Positions 10,615 to 21,730 of a stretch of DNA of 64,000 bases are shown piece by piece. Made by a program: the position numbers and the translations under genes. Under the pieces are notes generated by a model, which worked only from the letters and a program-made list of their open reading frames with translations, was not told the DNA's origin and did no database searches. Position 1 is the stretch's first letter. Every line of letters begins with the position of its first letter. The DNA is taken from the NCBI GenBank assembly GCA_030522415.1, contig CM060121.1, positions 14,479,142-14,543,141 of the forward strand. Direction: 5' to 3'. The stretch comes from Channallabes apus. Lineage: Eukaryota > Chordata > Actinopteri > Siluriformes > Clariidae.

Positions 10615-11372
10615 AACTACTTATTTTCCACAATAATTTGGAAATAAATTATTTAAAAATCCTACAATGTGATTTTCTAGATTTTTATTTTAACCCTGGA
10701 AAACCCAGACCATCTTATCCTAATAGGAAATCTATCTCCTTTGGCTGAAATGATGATACAGACCCAGTGAACCCTAAAACAGGTGTTTTTTTTTTTTTAA
10801 ATGAACCCTTTCCTACTACATGTAATGACATGGGTCATATATGACCCCTTGGGATATCCAGTATGTTTGACCAACTGGTAACTTTCACTCATGACATAAA
10901 GGCAGGAGTTCTTTCTTAGTAAGGAAAGACCCGAGTCTCATTTCAAAATATATTTATTGATTTTAACTTTTCATCAATGACTATGCACATAAAATTTTGT
11001 TCTAAGGCAGGAACTAAAAACACTGGCATCAGCTTTTATATCACCAAATAAAAAGCACAGTAGCAGCCATGTTTGATGTGAAAAAAATCAGGTTAGTTCA
11101 GTCAGTTACCACTAAATGTCAGTGTTATGGGTTCAGATAGGGCACACTGGGTTGTAATGCAAAAAGAAATCTTTACTTTGGTGTGTGGGTTGAATATGAC
11201 GATGAAATAAAAGTCTGGGTCAAATATGACCCCATGGGTTCTCCAGGGTTAATTTTGTCTCTCATAGTTGAGGTATACCTGCGATGAAAATTACAGGCCT
11301 CTCTCATCTTTTTAAGTGGGAGAACAATTGGTGGCTGACTAAATACTTTTTTGCCCCACTGTATAATATTTG
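10615..11372 (-). mobile_element. Tc1/mariner terminal fragment split by a MITE
   Basis: The two flanks of the MITE join into the 3' untranslated end of a fish Tc1 element. On the minus strand it runs from CAGTGGGGCAAAAAAGTATT at 11372 through CCTGTAATTTTCATC to AAATCACATTGTAGGATTT near 10660. Only the non-coding end remains. Confidence 0.75.
10694..11248. mobile_element. piggyBac-type MITE (555 bp)
   Basis: Terminal inverted repeats CCCTGGAAAACCCA (10694) and the complement of CCCTGGAGAACCCA (ending 11248), flanked by TTAA at 10690-10693 and 11249-11252. TTAA target sites are diagnostic of piggyBac. There is no transposase. An inner near-terminal motif (TCATATATGACCCC near 10835) recurs close to the right end. 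Confidence 0.8.
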
Positions 11373-11506
11373 TACTACAGATAACATTGTACCTAAGCCT
11401 TTTGAACAGATTGCCCCAACACTCAACCACACAATAAATACATGTGTGTATATATACACATATACATACACACACAATAAAATAATGTTTCAAAAATAAA
11501 TGGGCT

Positions 11507-11796
11507 CTGGAGGAGTGGCGTCAATGGCTCCAGGGCGTCAGTGAGACATTCATAGTCTGGACGGACCACCAGAATCTAATCACCATCAGAACCATCAAAC
11601 AGCTAAACCCACGACAGGCGCGGTGGGCATTATTCTTCGAGAATTATAACTTTCACCTCTCATACCGCCCGGGGTCCAAGAACACCAAAGCGGACGCCCT
11701 CTCCCGACAACTAGAGGTGGACCTCCCCCGGGCGGACCCCGCGTCTGTCCTCCCCTCTTCCAAGATCATCGCCCCCCTGCAACTGGACCTGGAAAG
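11507..11796 (+). pseudogene. Ty3/gypsy RNase H fragment
   Basis: About 97 codons of uninterrupted pol reading LEEWRQWLQG, WTDHQNLITIR, LNPRQARWALFFENYNF, SYRPGSKNTKADALSRQLE. It is closely similar to 57507-57795 in the full-length element, so it is the same family. It stops abruptly at 11796 where L2 ORF1 sequence begins. Confidence 0.9.
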
Positions 11797-12077
11797 AGGT
11801 GTTTAAATTAGCGAAGGCGATGTCCGATGAAGTAGTATGCTCTGGTCCCATCCCAATGAGACGTGGCGACATAGCTTACAGCAGGTTATGGTCGCTGAAC
11901 CGCTGGATGTCCAGGTGGTGCTCCAAAAATAATGTGGGCTACATAGATAATTGGAAGACCTTTGAGGGCAAAGCTGGCCTGTTAGGGCGGGACGGTGTCC
12001 ATCCCACTCGGGAAGGTGCTGCTCTCATTTCCTGTAGTATAGCTCATAGTCTCAGTAGAGGTCTAGTTAATCGGTGA
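11797..12077 (+). pseudogene. ORF1: L2 LINE copy 1, ORF1 esterase C-terminus
   Basis: The last third of the ORF1 esterase-like domain, homologous to 53793-54069. It keeps the block with catalytic Asp and His (DGVHPTREG) but lacks the GDS and GAND blocks, which lie upstream of the junction. The copy is 5' truncated, as usual for LINEs, and abuts a gypsy fragment. Confidence 0.85.
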
Positions 12078-12173
12078 CAATCCAGAGCCCAGGCCAGGGA
12101 GCAGACAGACAGGCTAAACCAACCGTCTGCTAGCTGCATAGAGTCGTCACTCAGGGTTCACCTTATTGAGACT

Positions 12174-14763
12174 GTGTCTGTTCCCCGATCTAAGCAAAAA
12201 TGTAGAAAGACTCAGAAAGTCTGTTTCAATAATTTAATTAACATAAAGACCACAAACTCAGATCATACTGAATGCGCAGCCGGCACCTCTGATCTGAAGC
12301 TAGGATTGTTAAATATTAGATCTCTCGCATCAAAAGCAGTTATTGTTAATGAAATTATCACAGATCAGGCGTTTAATATACTCTGTTTAACTGAAACATG
12401 GGTTAAACAGGATGAGTATGTAGCTCTAAATGAAGCTAGTCCTCCTGGATACAGCTACATACACCAGCCTCGGTTAACTGGTAGAGGAGGAGGCGTCGCA
12501 GTTATTCATAATGATAATCTGTCTATCGTACAAAAACACGGACACAAATTTAACTCATTTGAAATTCTCTATAGTAACATAAGTGTATTTAAGTATATTA
12601 AATCAGCTCAATCGATTCCACTAATTATAATTTACAGACCTCCAGGGCCATATTCTGAATTTCTTAGTGAATTTGCGGATTTCATCTCAGGCCTGGTCGT
12701 TTCTGTAGACAAAGTGTTAATTGCTGGAGATTTTAACATTCATTTTGAGAATCCAGAAGACCCTGTGAGAACAGCATTTATATCCATACTGGACTCCGTA
12801 GGTGTAAATCAGTGTGTAGTAGGACCCACTCATAAAGCAGGTCACACTTTAGATTTAGTAATATTCTTCGGATTAATTATAAGAAATGTATTCACAATTC
12901 CACTGTCTGAAATTATCTCAGATCACTATCTTGTCTCCATTCAAGTGTGTCACAGTGATAATGTACGCACAGCACCGCGCTACAGTATTAAACGTACATT
13001 CACATCAACTACCACACAGAGTTTTATCAGTAATCTCCCAGAGTTACCAACTTCGATTAGGCCACCGTCTGACCCCACAGAACTTGATCAGGCGACTGAA
13101 TATTTAGAGTCGACACTTCGTTGTACCTTAGATAATGTAGCTCCAGCTAAAAGAAAAATTATTAGAGATAAGAAACTCGCTCCCTGGTATAACGATCACA
13201 CGCGCACTTTAAAACAGACTGCTCGGAAATTAGAGCGTAAATGGCGTCAAACTAAATTATTGGTATTTCAAATAGCATGGAAAGAGAGCATCCTGAACTA
13301 TAGGAAAGTCTTAGTGTAGCTAGATCAACGTATCTCTCCACTCTTATAGAAGAAAATAAAAATAATCCTAGATTTTTATTTAATACCGTAGCCAAATTAA
13401 CCAGAAATAAGACCACTACAGAAATCTCCACAACAACATCATGCAATAGTGAGGACTTCATGAACTTTTTTAATAATAAAATTGTAAATATCAGGCATAA
13501 AATTGAGGCTTTGAAACCAAACAATGTAATTGATACAGATGTTAACCTAGCCATGTCAGATTCAAACCTAGAATACTTTACTCCTCTTGAAGAGAATGAA
13601 CTAATTTCACTCATCTCTTCTGCAAATTCATCAACCTGTATATTAGATCCTATACCGACACATTTTCTTAAACAGATAGTACCAGTAATAACAGAACCGC
13701 TGTTGAGAATAATTAATTCCTCACTCAGCATTGGTTATGTTCCAAAATCTTTTAAAGTAGCAGTTATTAAACCAATAATTAAGAAACCTGACCTCGACCC
13801 CTGTCAGCTGTCCAATTACAGGCCAATATCAAACCTCCCCTTTATCTCTAAGATTCTGGAAAAGATAGTAGCGGAGTAGCTATGCTCATATCTACATAGA
13901 AATGGCATACATGAACTGTATCAGTCAGGATTTAGGCCTCATCACAGCACAGAAACAGCACTCGTTAAAGTAGTAAATGACCTCCTATTGGCCTCTGATC
14001 AGGGTTGTGTAACTATTCTTGTATTACTCGACCTCAGTGCAGCTTTTGACACTATTGATCATGCTATTCTTCTTCACAGATTAGAAAATGTAGTAGGAAT
14101 TAAGGGTACAGCCCTCTCTTGGCTCAGATCCTATTTGACCGATCGTTATCAGTATGTAGACTTAAATGGTGATTATTCTGCATGTTCTCTAGTGGAGTTT
14201 GGCGTTCCGCAGGGTTCAGTTTTAGGCCCACTGCTTTTTTCCCTTTACATGCTTCCTCTGGGCAACATAATCCGTAAGCATGGTATTAGTTTTCATTGTT
14301 ATCCTGACGACACACAGCTATACGTCTCAACAAAACCTGATGAGAAAAACCATCTTACTAAAGTTGAGCAATGTGTGCAGGACATTAGAAATTGGATGCT
14401 AATTAACTTCCTTCTGCTTAATCCGGATAAGACAGAAGTTCTAGTCATAGGACCGCATACAGCTAGAAGTAAAATCTTAGATCACACCGTAACTTTAGAT
14501 GACCTTTCTGTTCCGTCAAGTGCAACAGTAAAAGACCTCGGCGTGATTATAGATTCCAGCCTTTCATTTGAAGCTCATGTAGATAATATCACCAGGATAG
14601 CATTCTTTCACCTCAGAAATATCGCCAAAATAAGAAATATATTGTCGCTAAACGATGCAGAAAAACTAGTTCATGCTTTTATCACTTCTAGGTTGGACTA
14701 TTGTAATGCCTTACTGTCTGGTTGTTCAGTTAGGTGCATAAACAAGCTTCAGCTAGTCCCGTA
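12174..14763 (+). pseudogene. ORF2: L2 LINE copy 1, ORF2 endonuclease and reverse transcriptase
   Basis: The N-terminal apurinic-type endonuclease shows [49 protein letters not shown] and SDHYLVS (to about residue 260). The reverse transcriptase follows with [27 protein letters not shown] and the catalytic box. It would nick the target and prime cDNA from genomic DNA. Breaks: a 1-bp deletion near 13307 (frame shift compared with 60377), TAG at 13877-13879 where copy 2 has CAG, the catalytic YADD read as YPDD (14300-14311), and loss of the thumb/C-terminus after 14760. No ATG start is evident; the frame opens near 12174. Confidence 0.9.
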
Positions 14764-14936
14764 GTGAGTGATTGGATGTGTGAGTGTGTGTATGTGTGTG
14801 TGCCCTGCGATGGATTGGCACACTGTCCAGGGTGTACCCCGCCTAGTGCCCGAAGTCTCCTGGGATAGGCTCCAGGTCCCCGCGACCCTGAACACAGGAT
14901 TAAGCGGTATAGAAAATGAATGAATGAATGAATGAT
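14764..14936 (+). repeat. LINE/SINE-type 3' tail ending in (TGAA)n
   Basis: TGCCCTGCGATGGATTGGCA, then GTCCAGGGTGTACCCCGCC, GGGATAGGCTCCAGG and (TGAA)n. The same tail ends the tRNA SINE at 42510-42644 and a minus-strand fragment at 23607-23752. Tail sharing is how SINEs recruit the LINE reverse transcriptase. Confidence 0.8.
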
Positions 14937-15290
14937 CTTTTTGAGTTATGAGTTATTGTTTTTTATTATTCATAAGACAACCTTTCAGTTTTGTAAATAT
15001 TCTAGTTATAGTGTGTTAAGTCTTTCTTAAACGGTTTTGAGAATTAGACCATCCAGCTACGATCAATATTATTAATATTAAACATTTTATTTCTATTTAT
15101 TCTATGTTTTGCTGGAGAAATACATTTTAGGCAGAGACGTCTCGGTCTTGTTAAATAGCTTTAAACCCCTCAATTGTGCCAATTCCCCCATCCGAAATGG
15201 GTTTGATAACTTCACACCTAAAGGTGAGAAGAGGGACTGAGCTGTAACTGACCGCGCTTTCACGTTGTATATACTGTACACACACACACA
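14936..15290 (+). repeat. Dispersed repeat family, copy B
   Basis: 14936-15070 matches 49676-49815 (AAGACAACCTTTCAGTTTTG, TTGAGAATTAGACCATCCAG). The following part (TTTTGCTGG, GTTTGATAACTTCACACC) matches the inverted copy at 20875-21000. 15290-15781 shows only a short CA tract and no recognised gene. Confidence 0.7.
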
Positions 15291-15786
15291 CACAGATAGG
15301 CATGTGCATTCCTCCAGGATGCCTCAAGTGCTCTTTTTTCTGTGTATGTGCGTATGGAGCCCTGTCTTTGCCCCTCAACAATAAAATGTAACTATTAATC
15401 TCAATTTTGCTAAATAAAAGGATCTGGCTTGCATCAGTCACATGCCTGCCATTAACCAGTGCTCGCCCTTGAGGGCAGAGCGCGCTCGTTTACGAGCCGT
15501 GTACGAGCACGCAAAGTGCACACTCATTTTCTGCAGGCTGGGCGGTGCGGAGCTGGAGGAGAAGCAGGCAAATTAACTGGAAGGTGCAGACTGTAGCAAA
15601 ACTGTACTTTGTGCAACAGCGCGACAAACATTACCTGTCCTTTTATGAACTGCACAAGTAGTGGTTGTCATTAACTGCTAGCTAACTGGGTAAGGGGGTT
15701 ACAGGGGGGTCTGTAGCTCTGTCCACCGTTTTAGGGAACATGTTTAGTTTTAAAATAAGTTACAGTTTTATTTCACTAAAAGCCAT

Positions 15787-16261
15787 TGTAAGGTTTTATA
15801 ATATTGTAAGACAGTGTAATCTAATAAGAAGTTTCCTGTGCCTTGAGAACAGACCCCTCACTGTGCTTCCTCATGCCTTCTGTGGTAACACCTTGTATAT
15901 CCTGTATTCAGACAAGGATACATCCAAATGGCTCCTGTCTGCTAGAACCCTTTTGTTTAATCAGGAGAATGCAAATGTATCTCCTCACACCTGTCTGTCT
16001 CCGGGTCCCTCTATGACTGACATGTTAATGACTGGTTCTTTTGATGTTCGGGACGTAGCAGCGTTTAAATGTGCTCTCTTTGCTGAGAATAAACAGAGAT
16101 CTTCAGACATCATGCCGGCGTGTGTGTGTGTTTGTCTCTCCCGGTCGATCGGGCCCGGACCGGTAAGTGTATCAAGGTGCAGCGGACACAACAAGAAATA
16201 ACTCTTATTCTCTTAGCTTAAAACTTAGCTCGGACACTTCTTCTACATTTTAAACTTAACA
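15787..16261 (+). repeat. 5' LTR of the ERV-like element
   Basis: Starts TGTAAGG, ends TTAACA. Contains AATAAA at 16088-16093 followed by a GT-rich tract, and a strong splice donor (ACCG|GTAAGT, GT at 16163) downstream of it. A frame open across most of the LTR is repeated in the 3' copy and is not thought to be a gene. Confidence 0.9.
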
Positions 16262-16262
16262 A

Positions 16263-16280
16263 TTTGGGGGCTCAGTCCGG
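16263..16280 (+). other. Primer binding site, tRNA-Pro-like
   Basis: TTTGGGGGCTCAGTCCGG begins two bases after the LTR. It equals the retroviral tRNA-Pro site TGGGGGCTCGTCCGG except for one inserted A. Confidence 0.7.
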
Positions 16281-16741
16281 TCTTCCCTCTCAGAGGAAAA
16301 AGTAAGTGTTTATTTTGCTCTTTCGGATTTTTTCCTCGGTCAGGGGAGATTTTGTTCTCGTGTGATCTGGTTAAAATAAAGTTTAATTCACGTTATGTTT
16401 TCTAAATAAGTTTTGTTCACCGTAATTGATTCTAATCGTCTTGACTCAGAGGTTTTGTTTTCCGGAGAAAGTTTTTAATAGAGCTTTCGTAACGTCATGT
16501 TTAAAGAAATATCCGCTGTGTTTTAAATGTAACAGCTTTGTTGTGGTGTCAGTACCGCCGTGTTTTAGAGAACCGTTGTTTATTTTTAACTAAATTCGTT
16601 CCGCGTTTCGAGTCGCGCTTTAAACAACTCGTTAATTCATCTGGTAAACAACTGAAATGGGTATGATTGTTTAATCATTGTGCAGGTCTTTATGCCAAGC
16701 GTGCGAAATATACTGTTATTTACAACAGCTCAGTACTTAGT

Positions 16742-17004
16742 GAAATAGAATCCATATTCCTGGTAGTGTTATCAGGAACGCGGAGATATTACACATTTTT
16801 GATAATACACTTTTAAATTACAGTATTCTTCAGTTTTAAATATATACTTATTAATTTACTATCGTGGTATTTGATAAGTGTGTGAATAATCTCCAAAGAT
16901 GTAGAGGCATGTGAGATTCGAAATAGAATCCATATTCCTGGTAGTGTTATCAGGAACGCGGAGATATTGCACATTTTTGATAATACACTTATAAATTACA
17001 GTAT
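16742..17004 (+). repeat. Internal 85-bp direct duplication in the ERV-like element
   Basis: 16742-16826 and 16920-17004 are nearly identical (GAAATAGAATCCATATTCCT ... CACATTTTTGATAATACACTT), offset by 178 bp. The remainder of 16280-18570 has a poly-A run (17230-17248) and no open frame of note. Confidence 0.85.
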
Positions 17005-18580
17005 ATACTTGAACACTCTGTTCGAACGTCACACTACCCGTAAGAAAAATTAATAAATAATTTTTTTAAAGTATATATTCTGGAATAATTCAATGAAACA
17101 AGCTTAGTGTCCATAATTAAACTAACCATCTTGAGGTGTCCGCCTAACTCTGATACACTACAATTTACTAACAATCAAAGCATGCTTATGAAATTATTAC
17201 ATTTGTGCACACAATGTAATGACTGCAGTAAAAAAAAAAAAAAAAAAAAGTAAGCAAATAGATTAATTCTTGATTGAGAAATAACCAACTATTGGCACAA
17301 GTTGGATCCCCAATTATGCAGCGTTGAGCTCCGCTGCTCCAAATTAAGCACAAGCCTCGGCTTGGGAGCTCGTGACTGAGCGACATGCACTCCTGACACA
17401 GACAAAGAACTGACTGACTTCAACTAATATTCAAACTAACACACCTGACATGACAAACAATTGTACAGATTGTATGTGACAAAGATTCATATCTTCCATG
17501 TTGTATGTGACTGTACTTCTGTTTACCTATAACTATATTGCTTTTACAGAAAAACAGCAACGGCAAGATTTAATCATAATTTCCTCAACAGAACAAAGTA
17601 CACTGGAAGGAAGCAGCCGCATAACAAATCGTGACAATGTGTGATGCCATTAAACAACCTTCTCTTTTATTTTAGATACAGAAATTCCATTGGATCAGCT
17701 GTTGGGTGACTTTACTGTGACCAATGAAATTTATGAATGTTGTTTTATCTAACCAAAGGCTTTCTCACAGCAGCATCAGACAAGGAGGAATTCTGGAACA
17801 ATTATTCAGAGATATCGCTAAATCATGTAACTCTAATCTGAGATCTGACTTATTCATATGCTGATACATATCTTCTATAGTGAAAGCTTGAAGGCACGGG
17901 CCCATAATGAAGTGCTAGTAACCTCTCTTCTGGGCTCCAACTGACTCTACTATATGTAAAGTATCTGGGTCGAAGAACAGATCAGCTTGGAAGATGACTT
18001 GGATGTTTTGGACACTGATTTTTCCTCACCTTACCCCATACACATATAGTGAACACTACTGTATTAGTCTGAAAACACTCATGGCAGAATTGTACACACA
18101 TTATAGACTGTATGAAGTTATGATTGGCACCATCACATGTTATATCTGATGTACAGGTAGATTAGTCAGACTTGAAGTCTTTTACTCTTTCCTAGTCAAT
18201 TGGGGAGAGAGATGTTTGGCTTCATGGTCTGGGGAACTGGTTTTGAATTGAATCTATTGATAAGAGACCAGAAGGACTGGAGATGGCCTGCTGAATTCTT
18301 AAACGGAGGTTTGGAGTTCAGGGCTTGAGCTCTTTAGAGTTAAATATTACACTCACAGAGAGGAAGTTCATTATCAGTTCCTGCAGCTTAATAGGACCAC
18401 AGGCGTCATGAAGACACCACAAAAGGGGGCATATCTTCTCATTTTTTGCACAGGGTTTGGATTAGTTAAATTTTTTATTTTTTTATTTTGTAAATCTCTT
18501 CTATGCCAATGCCTGACTGTTCATTTATTGTCATGTTATTGACAAATTGTAGTAAATTCTGTTAGAATTTAAGGGGGCAC

Positions 18581-19055
18581 TGTAAGGTTTTATAATATTG
18601 TAAGACTGTGTAATCTAATAAGAAGATTCCTGTGCCTTGAGAACAGACCCCTCACTGTGCTTCCTCATGCCTTCTGTGGTAACACCTTGTATATCCTGTA
18701 TTCAGACAAGGATACATCCAAATGGCTCCTGTCTGCTAGAACCCTTTTGTTTAATCAGGAGAATGCAAATGTATCTCCTCACACCTGTCTGTCTCCGGGT
18801 CCCTCTATGACTGACATGTTAATGACTGGTTCTTTTGATGTTCGGGACGTAGCAGCGTTTAAATGTGCTCTCTTTGCTGAGAATAAACAGAGATCTTCAG
18901 ACATCATGCCGGCGTGTGTGTGTGTTTGTCTCTCCCGGTCGATCGGGCCCAGACCGGTAAGTGTATCAAGGTGCAGCGGACACAACAAGAAATAACTCTT
19001 ATTCTCTTAGCTTAAAACTTAGCTCGGACACTTCTTCTACATTTTAAACTTAACA
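18581..19055 (+). repeat. 3' LTR of the ERV-like element
   Basis: 475 bp, matching 15787-16261 except for about three substitutions seen by eye. AATAAA lies at 18882-18887. Confidence 0.9.
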
Positions 19056-19099
19056 GCCATCTAATATGGATATCCACATAATTATGGATTATTATATTT

Positions 19100-19225
19100 A
19101 TGATAAAAAAAACACTGTTTTAAAGAAAATATATTAAGTAACAGATAATATTAGCTTTATATTTCAAATTAGATAAAATGCTGCTTTTACAGCAGTAAAA
19201 TTATTGTATCTCTACAGTTTAAACA
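19100..19225 (+). repeat. Dispersed repeat, pair of 49420-49540
   Basis: AAAATATATTAAGTAACAG through AAATTATTGTATCTCTACAG recurs almost exactly at 49436-49530 in direct orientation. Confidence 0.8.
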
Positions 19226-19504
19226 TTTAATAAGCACTGCATGTGCATGTTTGTGTGTTTTATGTATATAGATTCTTAAAAATTATTACTAATAATATAA
19301 TAATCAACAGCAACATTGTACGCCATAAGGTAAAACATAGGCTACATTTGCTTTGCATTGTCCCGACCTGATGACAGTCATACAGTATGATGCAATTCCA
19401 TATTAGATTCATTATGAATGTGAGTTGTTGTTATTCAGCATGTTCTATCTTTTTTAACTTTGAGCACCCGCCCTTTTAAACGTCTCTGCACGGCCCTGCA
19501 CGCA

Positions 19505-20345
19505 CACATATATTGTTCATTCATGTCTTCTGATGATGGCGACACATAGTTAACACTATCAGATAGCCTACTATCAGGAAATTAATTTAATTTCAAGACC
19601 ATTTAAACCGAGGCATTGTCATGTCTTTCATTGTTTTGTAATGAATCTTTTTTCAAAAGAAAACTGAAAACACAAAATAACCAGAGCTGCGCCGTCTATG
19701 CGAGAACAGACGGGATTCTGGAAACTAAAACAAAAAACTAAAGATGTTCTCAGGACTTACGGCTTTACTGAGGATTTATAGGAAGAGAGAGAGTAGAGTT
19801 TGTGCTTTGTGCACTTTAACCCGAGACCGCTGATTCGTGTTCCTCTCCGTCACTCTCTCTCCGGTGTCTTAGACAGACAGAGGCTTGGGCTTTGCCTGTG
19901 TCTTCTCCAGCGCGCTTTGTCTTTGGCACTGACACCTTTTACTGGTGCGACCGAATGATCAGACGGAGTGTCGTGGTATCACGACCCGGCCCGTTCTGAA
20001 CAGCTTATGCGTGGCTCCGCCCCTTGCGCCAGCCGCGTCCTTACATACATATCAACAAATACTTTAACAACATACACTTATCACGAATTGCATTTTAGAT
20101 GAATGTTACATATGAGACACGCCCACAAACACATACTTATATAATATATGCACATACAAACACATACACATTGTTAATTCATGTCTTCTGATGATGTTGA
20201 CTCATTTTTACGTTTTAAATAAGACATGTTGGCATATTCACGAATCAGGACATTCGCATAGTTAACACTATCAGATAGCCTACTATCAGGAAATTAAATT
20301 AATTTCAAGACCATTTAAACTGCGGCATGGCCATGTCTTCCATTA
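19505..20345. repeat. Direct duplication flanking a GC-rich LTR-like block
   Basis: 19515-19636 and 20160-20345 share TTCATGTCTTCTGATGATG, CACTATCAGATAGCCTACTA and TTTCAAGACCATTTAAAC. Between them, 19637-20045 is a GC-rich block whose minus strand begins TGTAAGGACGCGG and ends ATTACA, like a solo LTR, but no target duplication was found. Confidence 0.5.
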
Positions 20346-20439
20346 TTTTGTACCTGTTAAGACATTACAAAAACTATATAAGAAACTTTTAAAGCACGAA
20401 TTTGGGCATCTCATTTCATCATTATGAAAATAACATGAA

Positions 20440-20752
20440 GCACATATACACACGTTCATTATGAAATATCTGTTGTAAAACAAAATAAAATTCATGTTTG
20501 CTACAGCATTGGAAACAATATTGTTTTAGGCTAACGGTTAACCTTATACACAGTTCATTTGTACTTGGTCCGGCTTTTAGATACAGTAAAGTCCTTCCAT
20601 GCGCCATCTGGCGGATATTCAGTGAAGCACAACACATTTATTTTAAATTCCTGAATGTTGCCTCCGGCAAGTCGCAGCACGCCGCGCGCTAAATTGCGGC
20701 CTCTCGCGGGAAAACACGCGTAGTCTTAAAGGCGACATCTGTAACAGCCAGA
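20440..20752 (-). repeat. Inverted-repeat arm, pair of 21478-21730
   Basis: On the minus strand it reads GATGTCGCCTTTAA, GACTTGCCGGAGGCAACATT, CGCCAGATGGCGCATGGAAG, in the same order as 21478-21600 on the plus strand. The arms are about 250-300 bp, about 730 bp apart. 25185-25225 carries another short piece. Confidence 0.8.
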
Positions 20753-20869
20753 CTGACCAAGTTTCTAATTCACTGCTGAAGTAGTTAAATATGCTTATAC
20801 TGTAGATACGTATAGGTTACATTTTAAAAATACAATCGCTACTGTTACACCGTTACTGTAATCCCCCTT

Positions 20870-21110
20870 CTCACCTTTCATTGGTGTGAAGTTATCAAAC
20901 CGGTTTCGCTGATGGGGGAATTCACAGAATTGAGAGGTTTTGCCAGCAAAACGTAAATAGAAAAATAGAAATAAGTAAATATAAAATGTTTAATTGTAAC
21001 AATTAAATCAGACTTCATAGTTGGATTTGATACTTGAGTGTAATTCATAAATTGACTGAATATATTCAAATAAACACAGCATACGGCAAATATCATCTCA
21101 AAGCTTTTAT
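20870..21110 (-). repeat. Dispersed repeat family, copy C, with transposase trace
   Basis: Inverted copy of 15090-15240 (GGTGTGAAGTTATCAAACCG, GCCAGCAAAACGTAAATAGA). A minus-strand frame keeps NPTMKSDLIVTIKHF, similar to the neighbouring transposase remnant. Confidence 0.6.
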
Positions 21111-21137
21111 TTGTGGGGTCATAAATGCAGTGTTCAG

Positions 21138-21365
21138 TTACATTCCTGTGTGTCCACCCTGATTTTTAACCACTAGTGGAAGGACTTTAAACAACGTATT
21201 TATGTATTTATTACATGCCTCTTCTGTAAGTACCTCAAACCAGAATTTATTAATGGCAGTAATTAAATCAGATTTTGTAGTCGGTTTTGCTTCTTTTCGA
21301 ATATAGTCTTTCAGAGCATGCCACACCATTTCAATGGGATTCATGTCGGGAGACTCGGCGGTGAG
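21138..21365 (-). pseudogene. Tc1/IS630-type transposase C-terminal remnant
   Basis: About 75 residues reading SPDMNPIEMVWHALKDYIRK, then TTKSDLITAINKFW and VKNQGGHTGM before a stop. SPDxNPIExxWxxLK is the box around the catalytic glutamate of Tc1/mariner transposases. The first two aspartates and the DNA-binding domain are gone. Confidence 0.8.
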
Positions 21366-21477
21366 GCCGGCTCTACGGGGGGCAAGAGGGGGCAGCGCCC
21401 CCTCAAATAAATGTCTTGCCCCCTCAAATCTAATTTTTTTAAATGTTGAGAAAGCACATGTTAATATACACATACAG

Positions 21478-21730
21478 ATGTCGCCTTTAATTTAGCGCGC
21501 GGCGTGCCGCGACTTGCCGGAGGCAACATTCGGGAATTTTAAATAAATGTGTTGCGCTTCACTGAATATCCGCCAGATGGCGCATGGAAGGACTTTATCT
21601 AAAAGCCGGACCAAGTACAACAATGAATGTAAGGACGCGGATGAACAGTGCTGAAGCGAACATGAATTTTATTTTGTATTATAATAGATCTTTCATGATG
21701 AATGAGTGTATATGTGCTTCACATTATCAA
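21478..21730 (+). repeat. Inverted-repeat arm, pair of 20440-20752
   Basis: Plus-strand arm of the fold-back described above. 21369-21440 just before it has a short GC-rich stem (GCCCCCTC...GAGGGGGCAG type). 21731-22100 shows no recognised feature. Confidence 0.75.

Larger units (their letters stand above)
15787..19055 (+). mobile_element. Complete non-coding ERV-like LTR element
   Basis: A 3269-bp element with 475-bp LTRs, a tRNA-Pro-like primer site, a polypurine tract (AAGGGGGCAC at 18571-18580) and a 5-bp target duplication GCCAT (15782-15786 and 19056-19060). The 2.3-kb interior has no gag, pol or env frame on either strand, so any mobility depended on a helper. The LTRs differ at only about three positions by eye, pointing to recent insertion. 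The proline-type primer site suggests a class I (gamma/epsilon-like) ERV relative; a nonautonomous Ty3-type element is the alternative. Confidence 0.8.

Noticed and set aside
13252..13731. 159-codon minus-strand frame (also at 60371)
   Set aside because: Antisense of the LINE ORF2; appears in both copies only because the LINE does.
15740..16201. 153-codon open frame, repeated at 18657-18995
   Set aside because: It is the LTR sequence read through twice; duplication reflects LTR identity, not selection for a protein.
19637..20045. Solo LTR
   Set aside because: TGTAA...TTACA-like ends and GC-rich body fit, but no target duplication was found; kept only as LTR-like.
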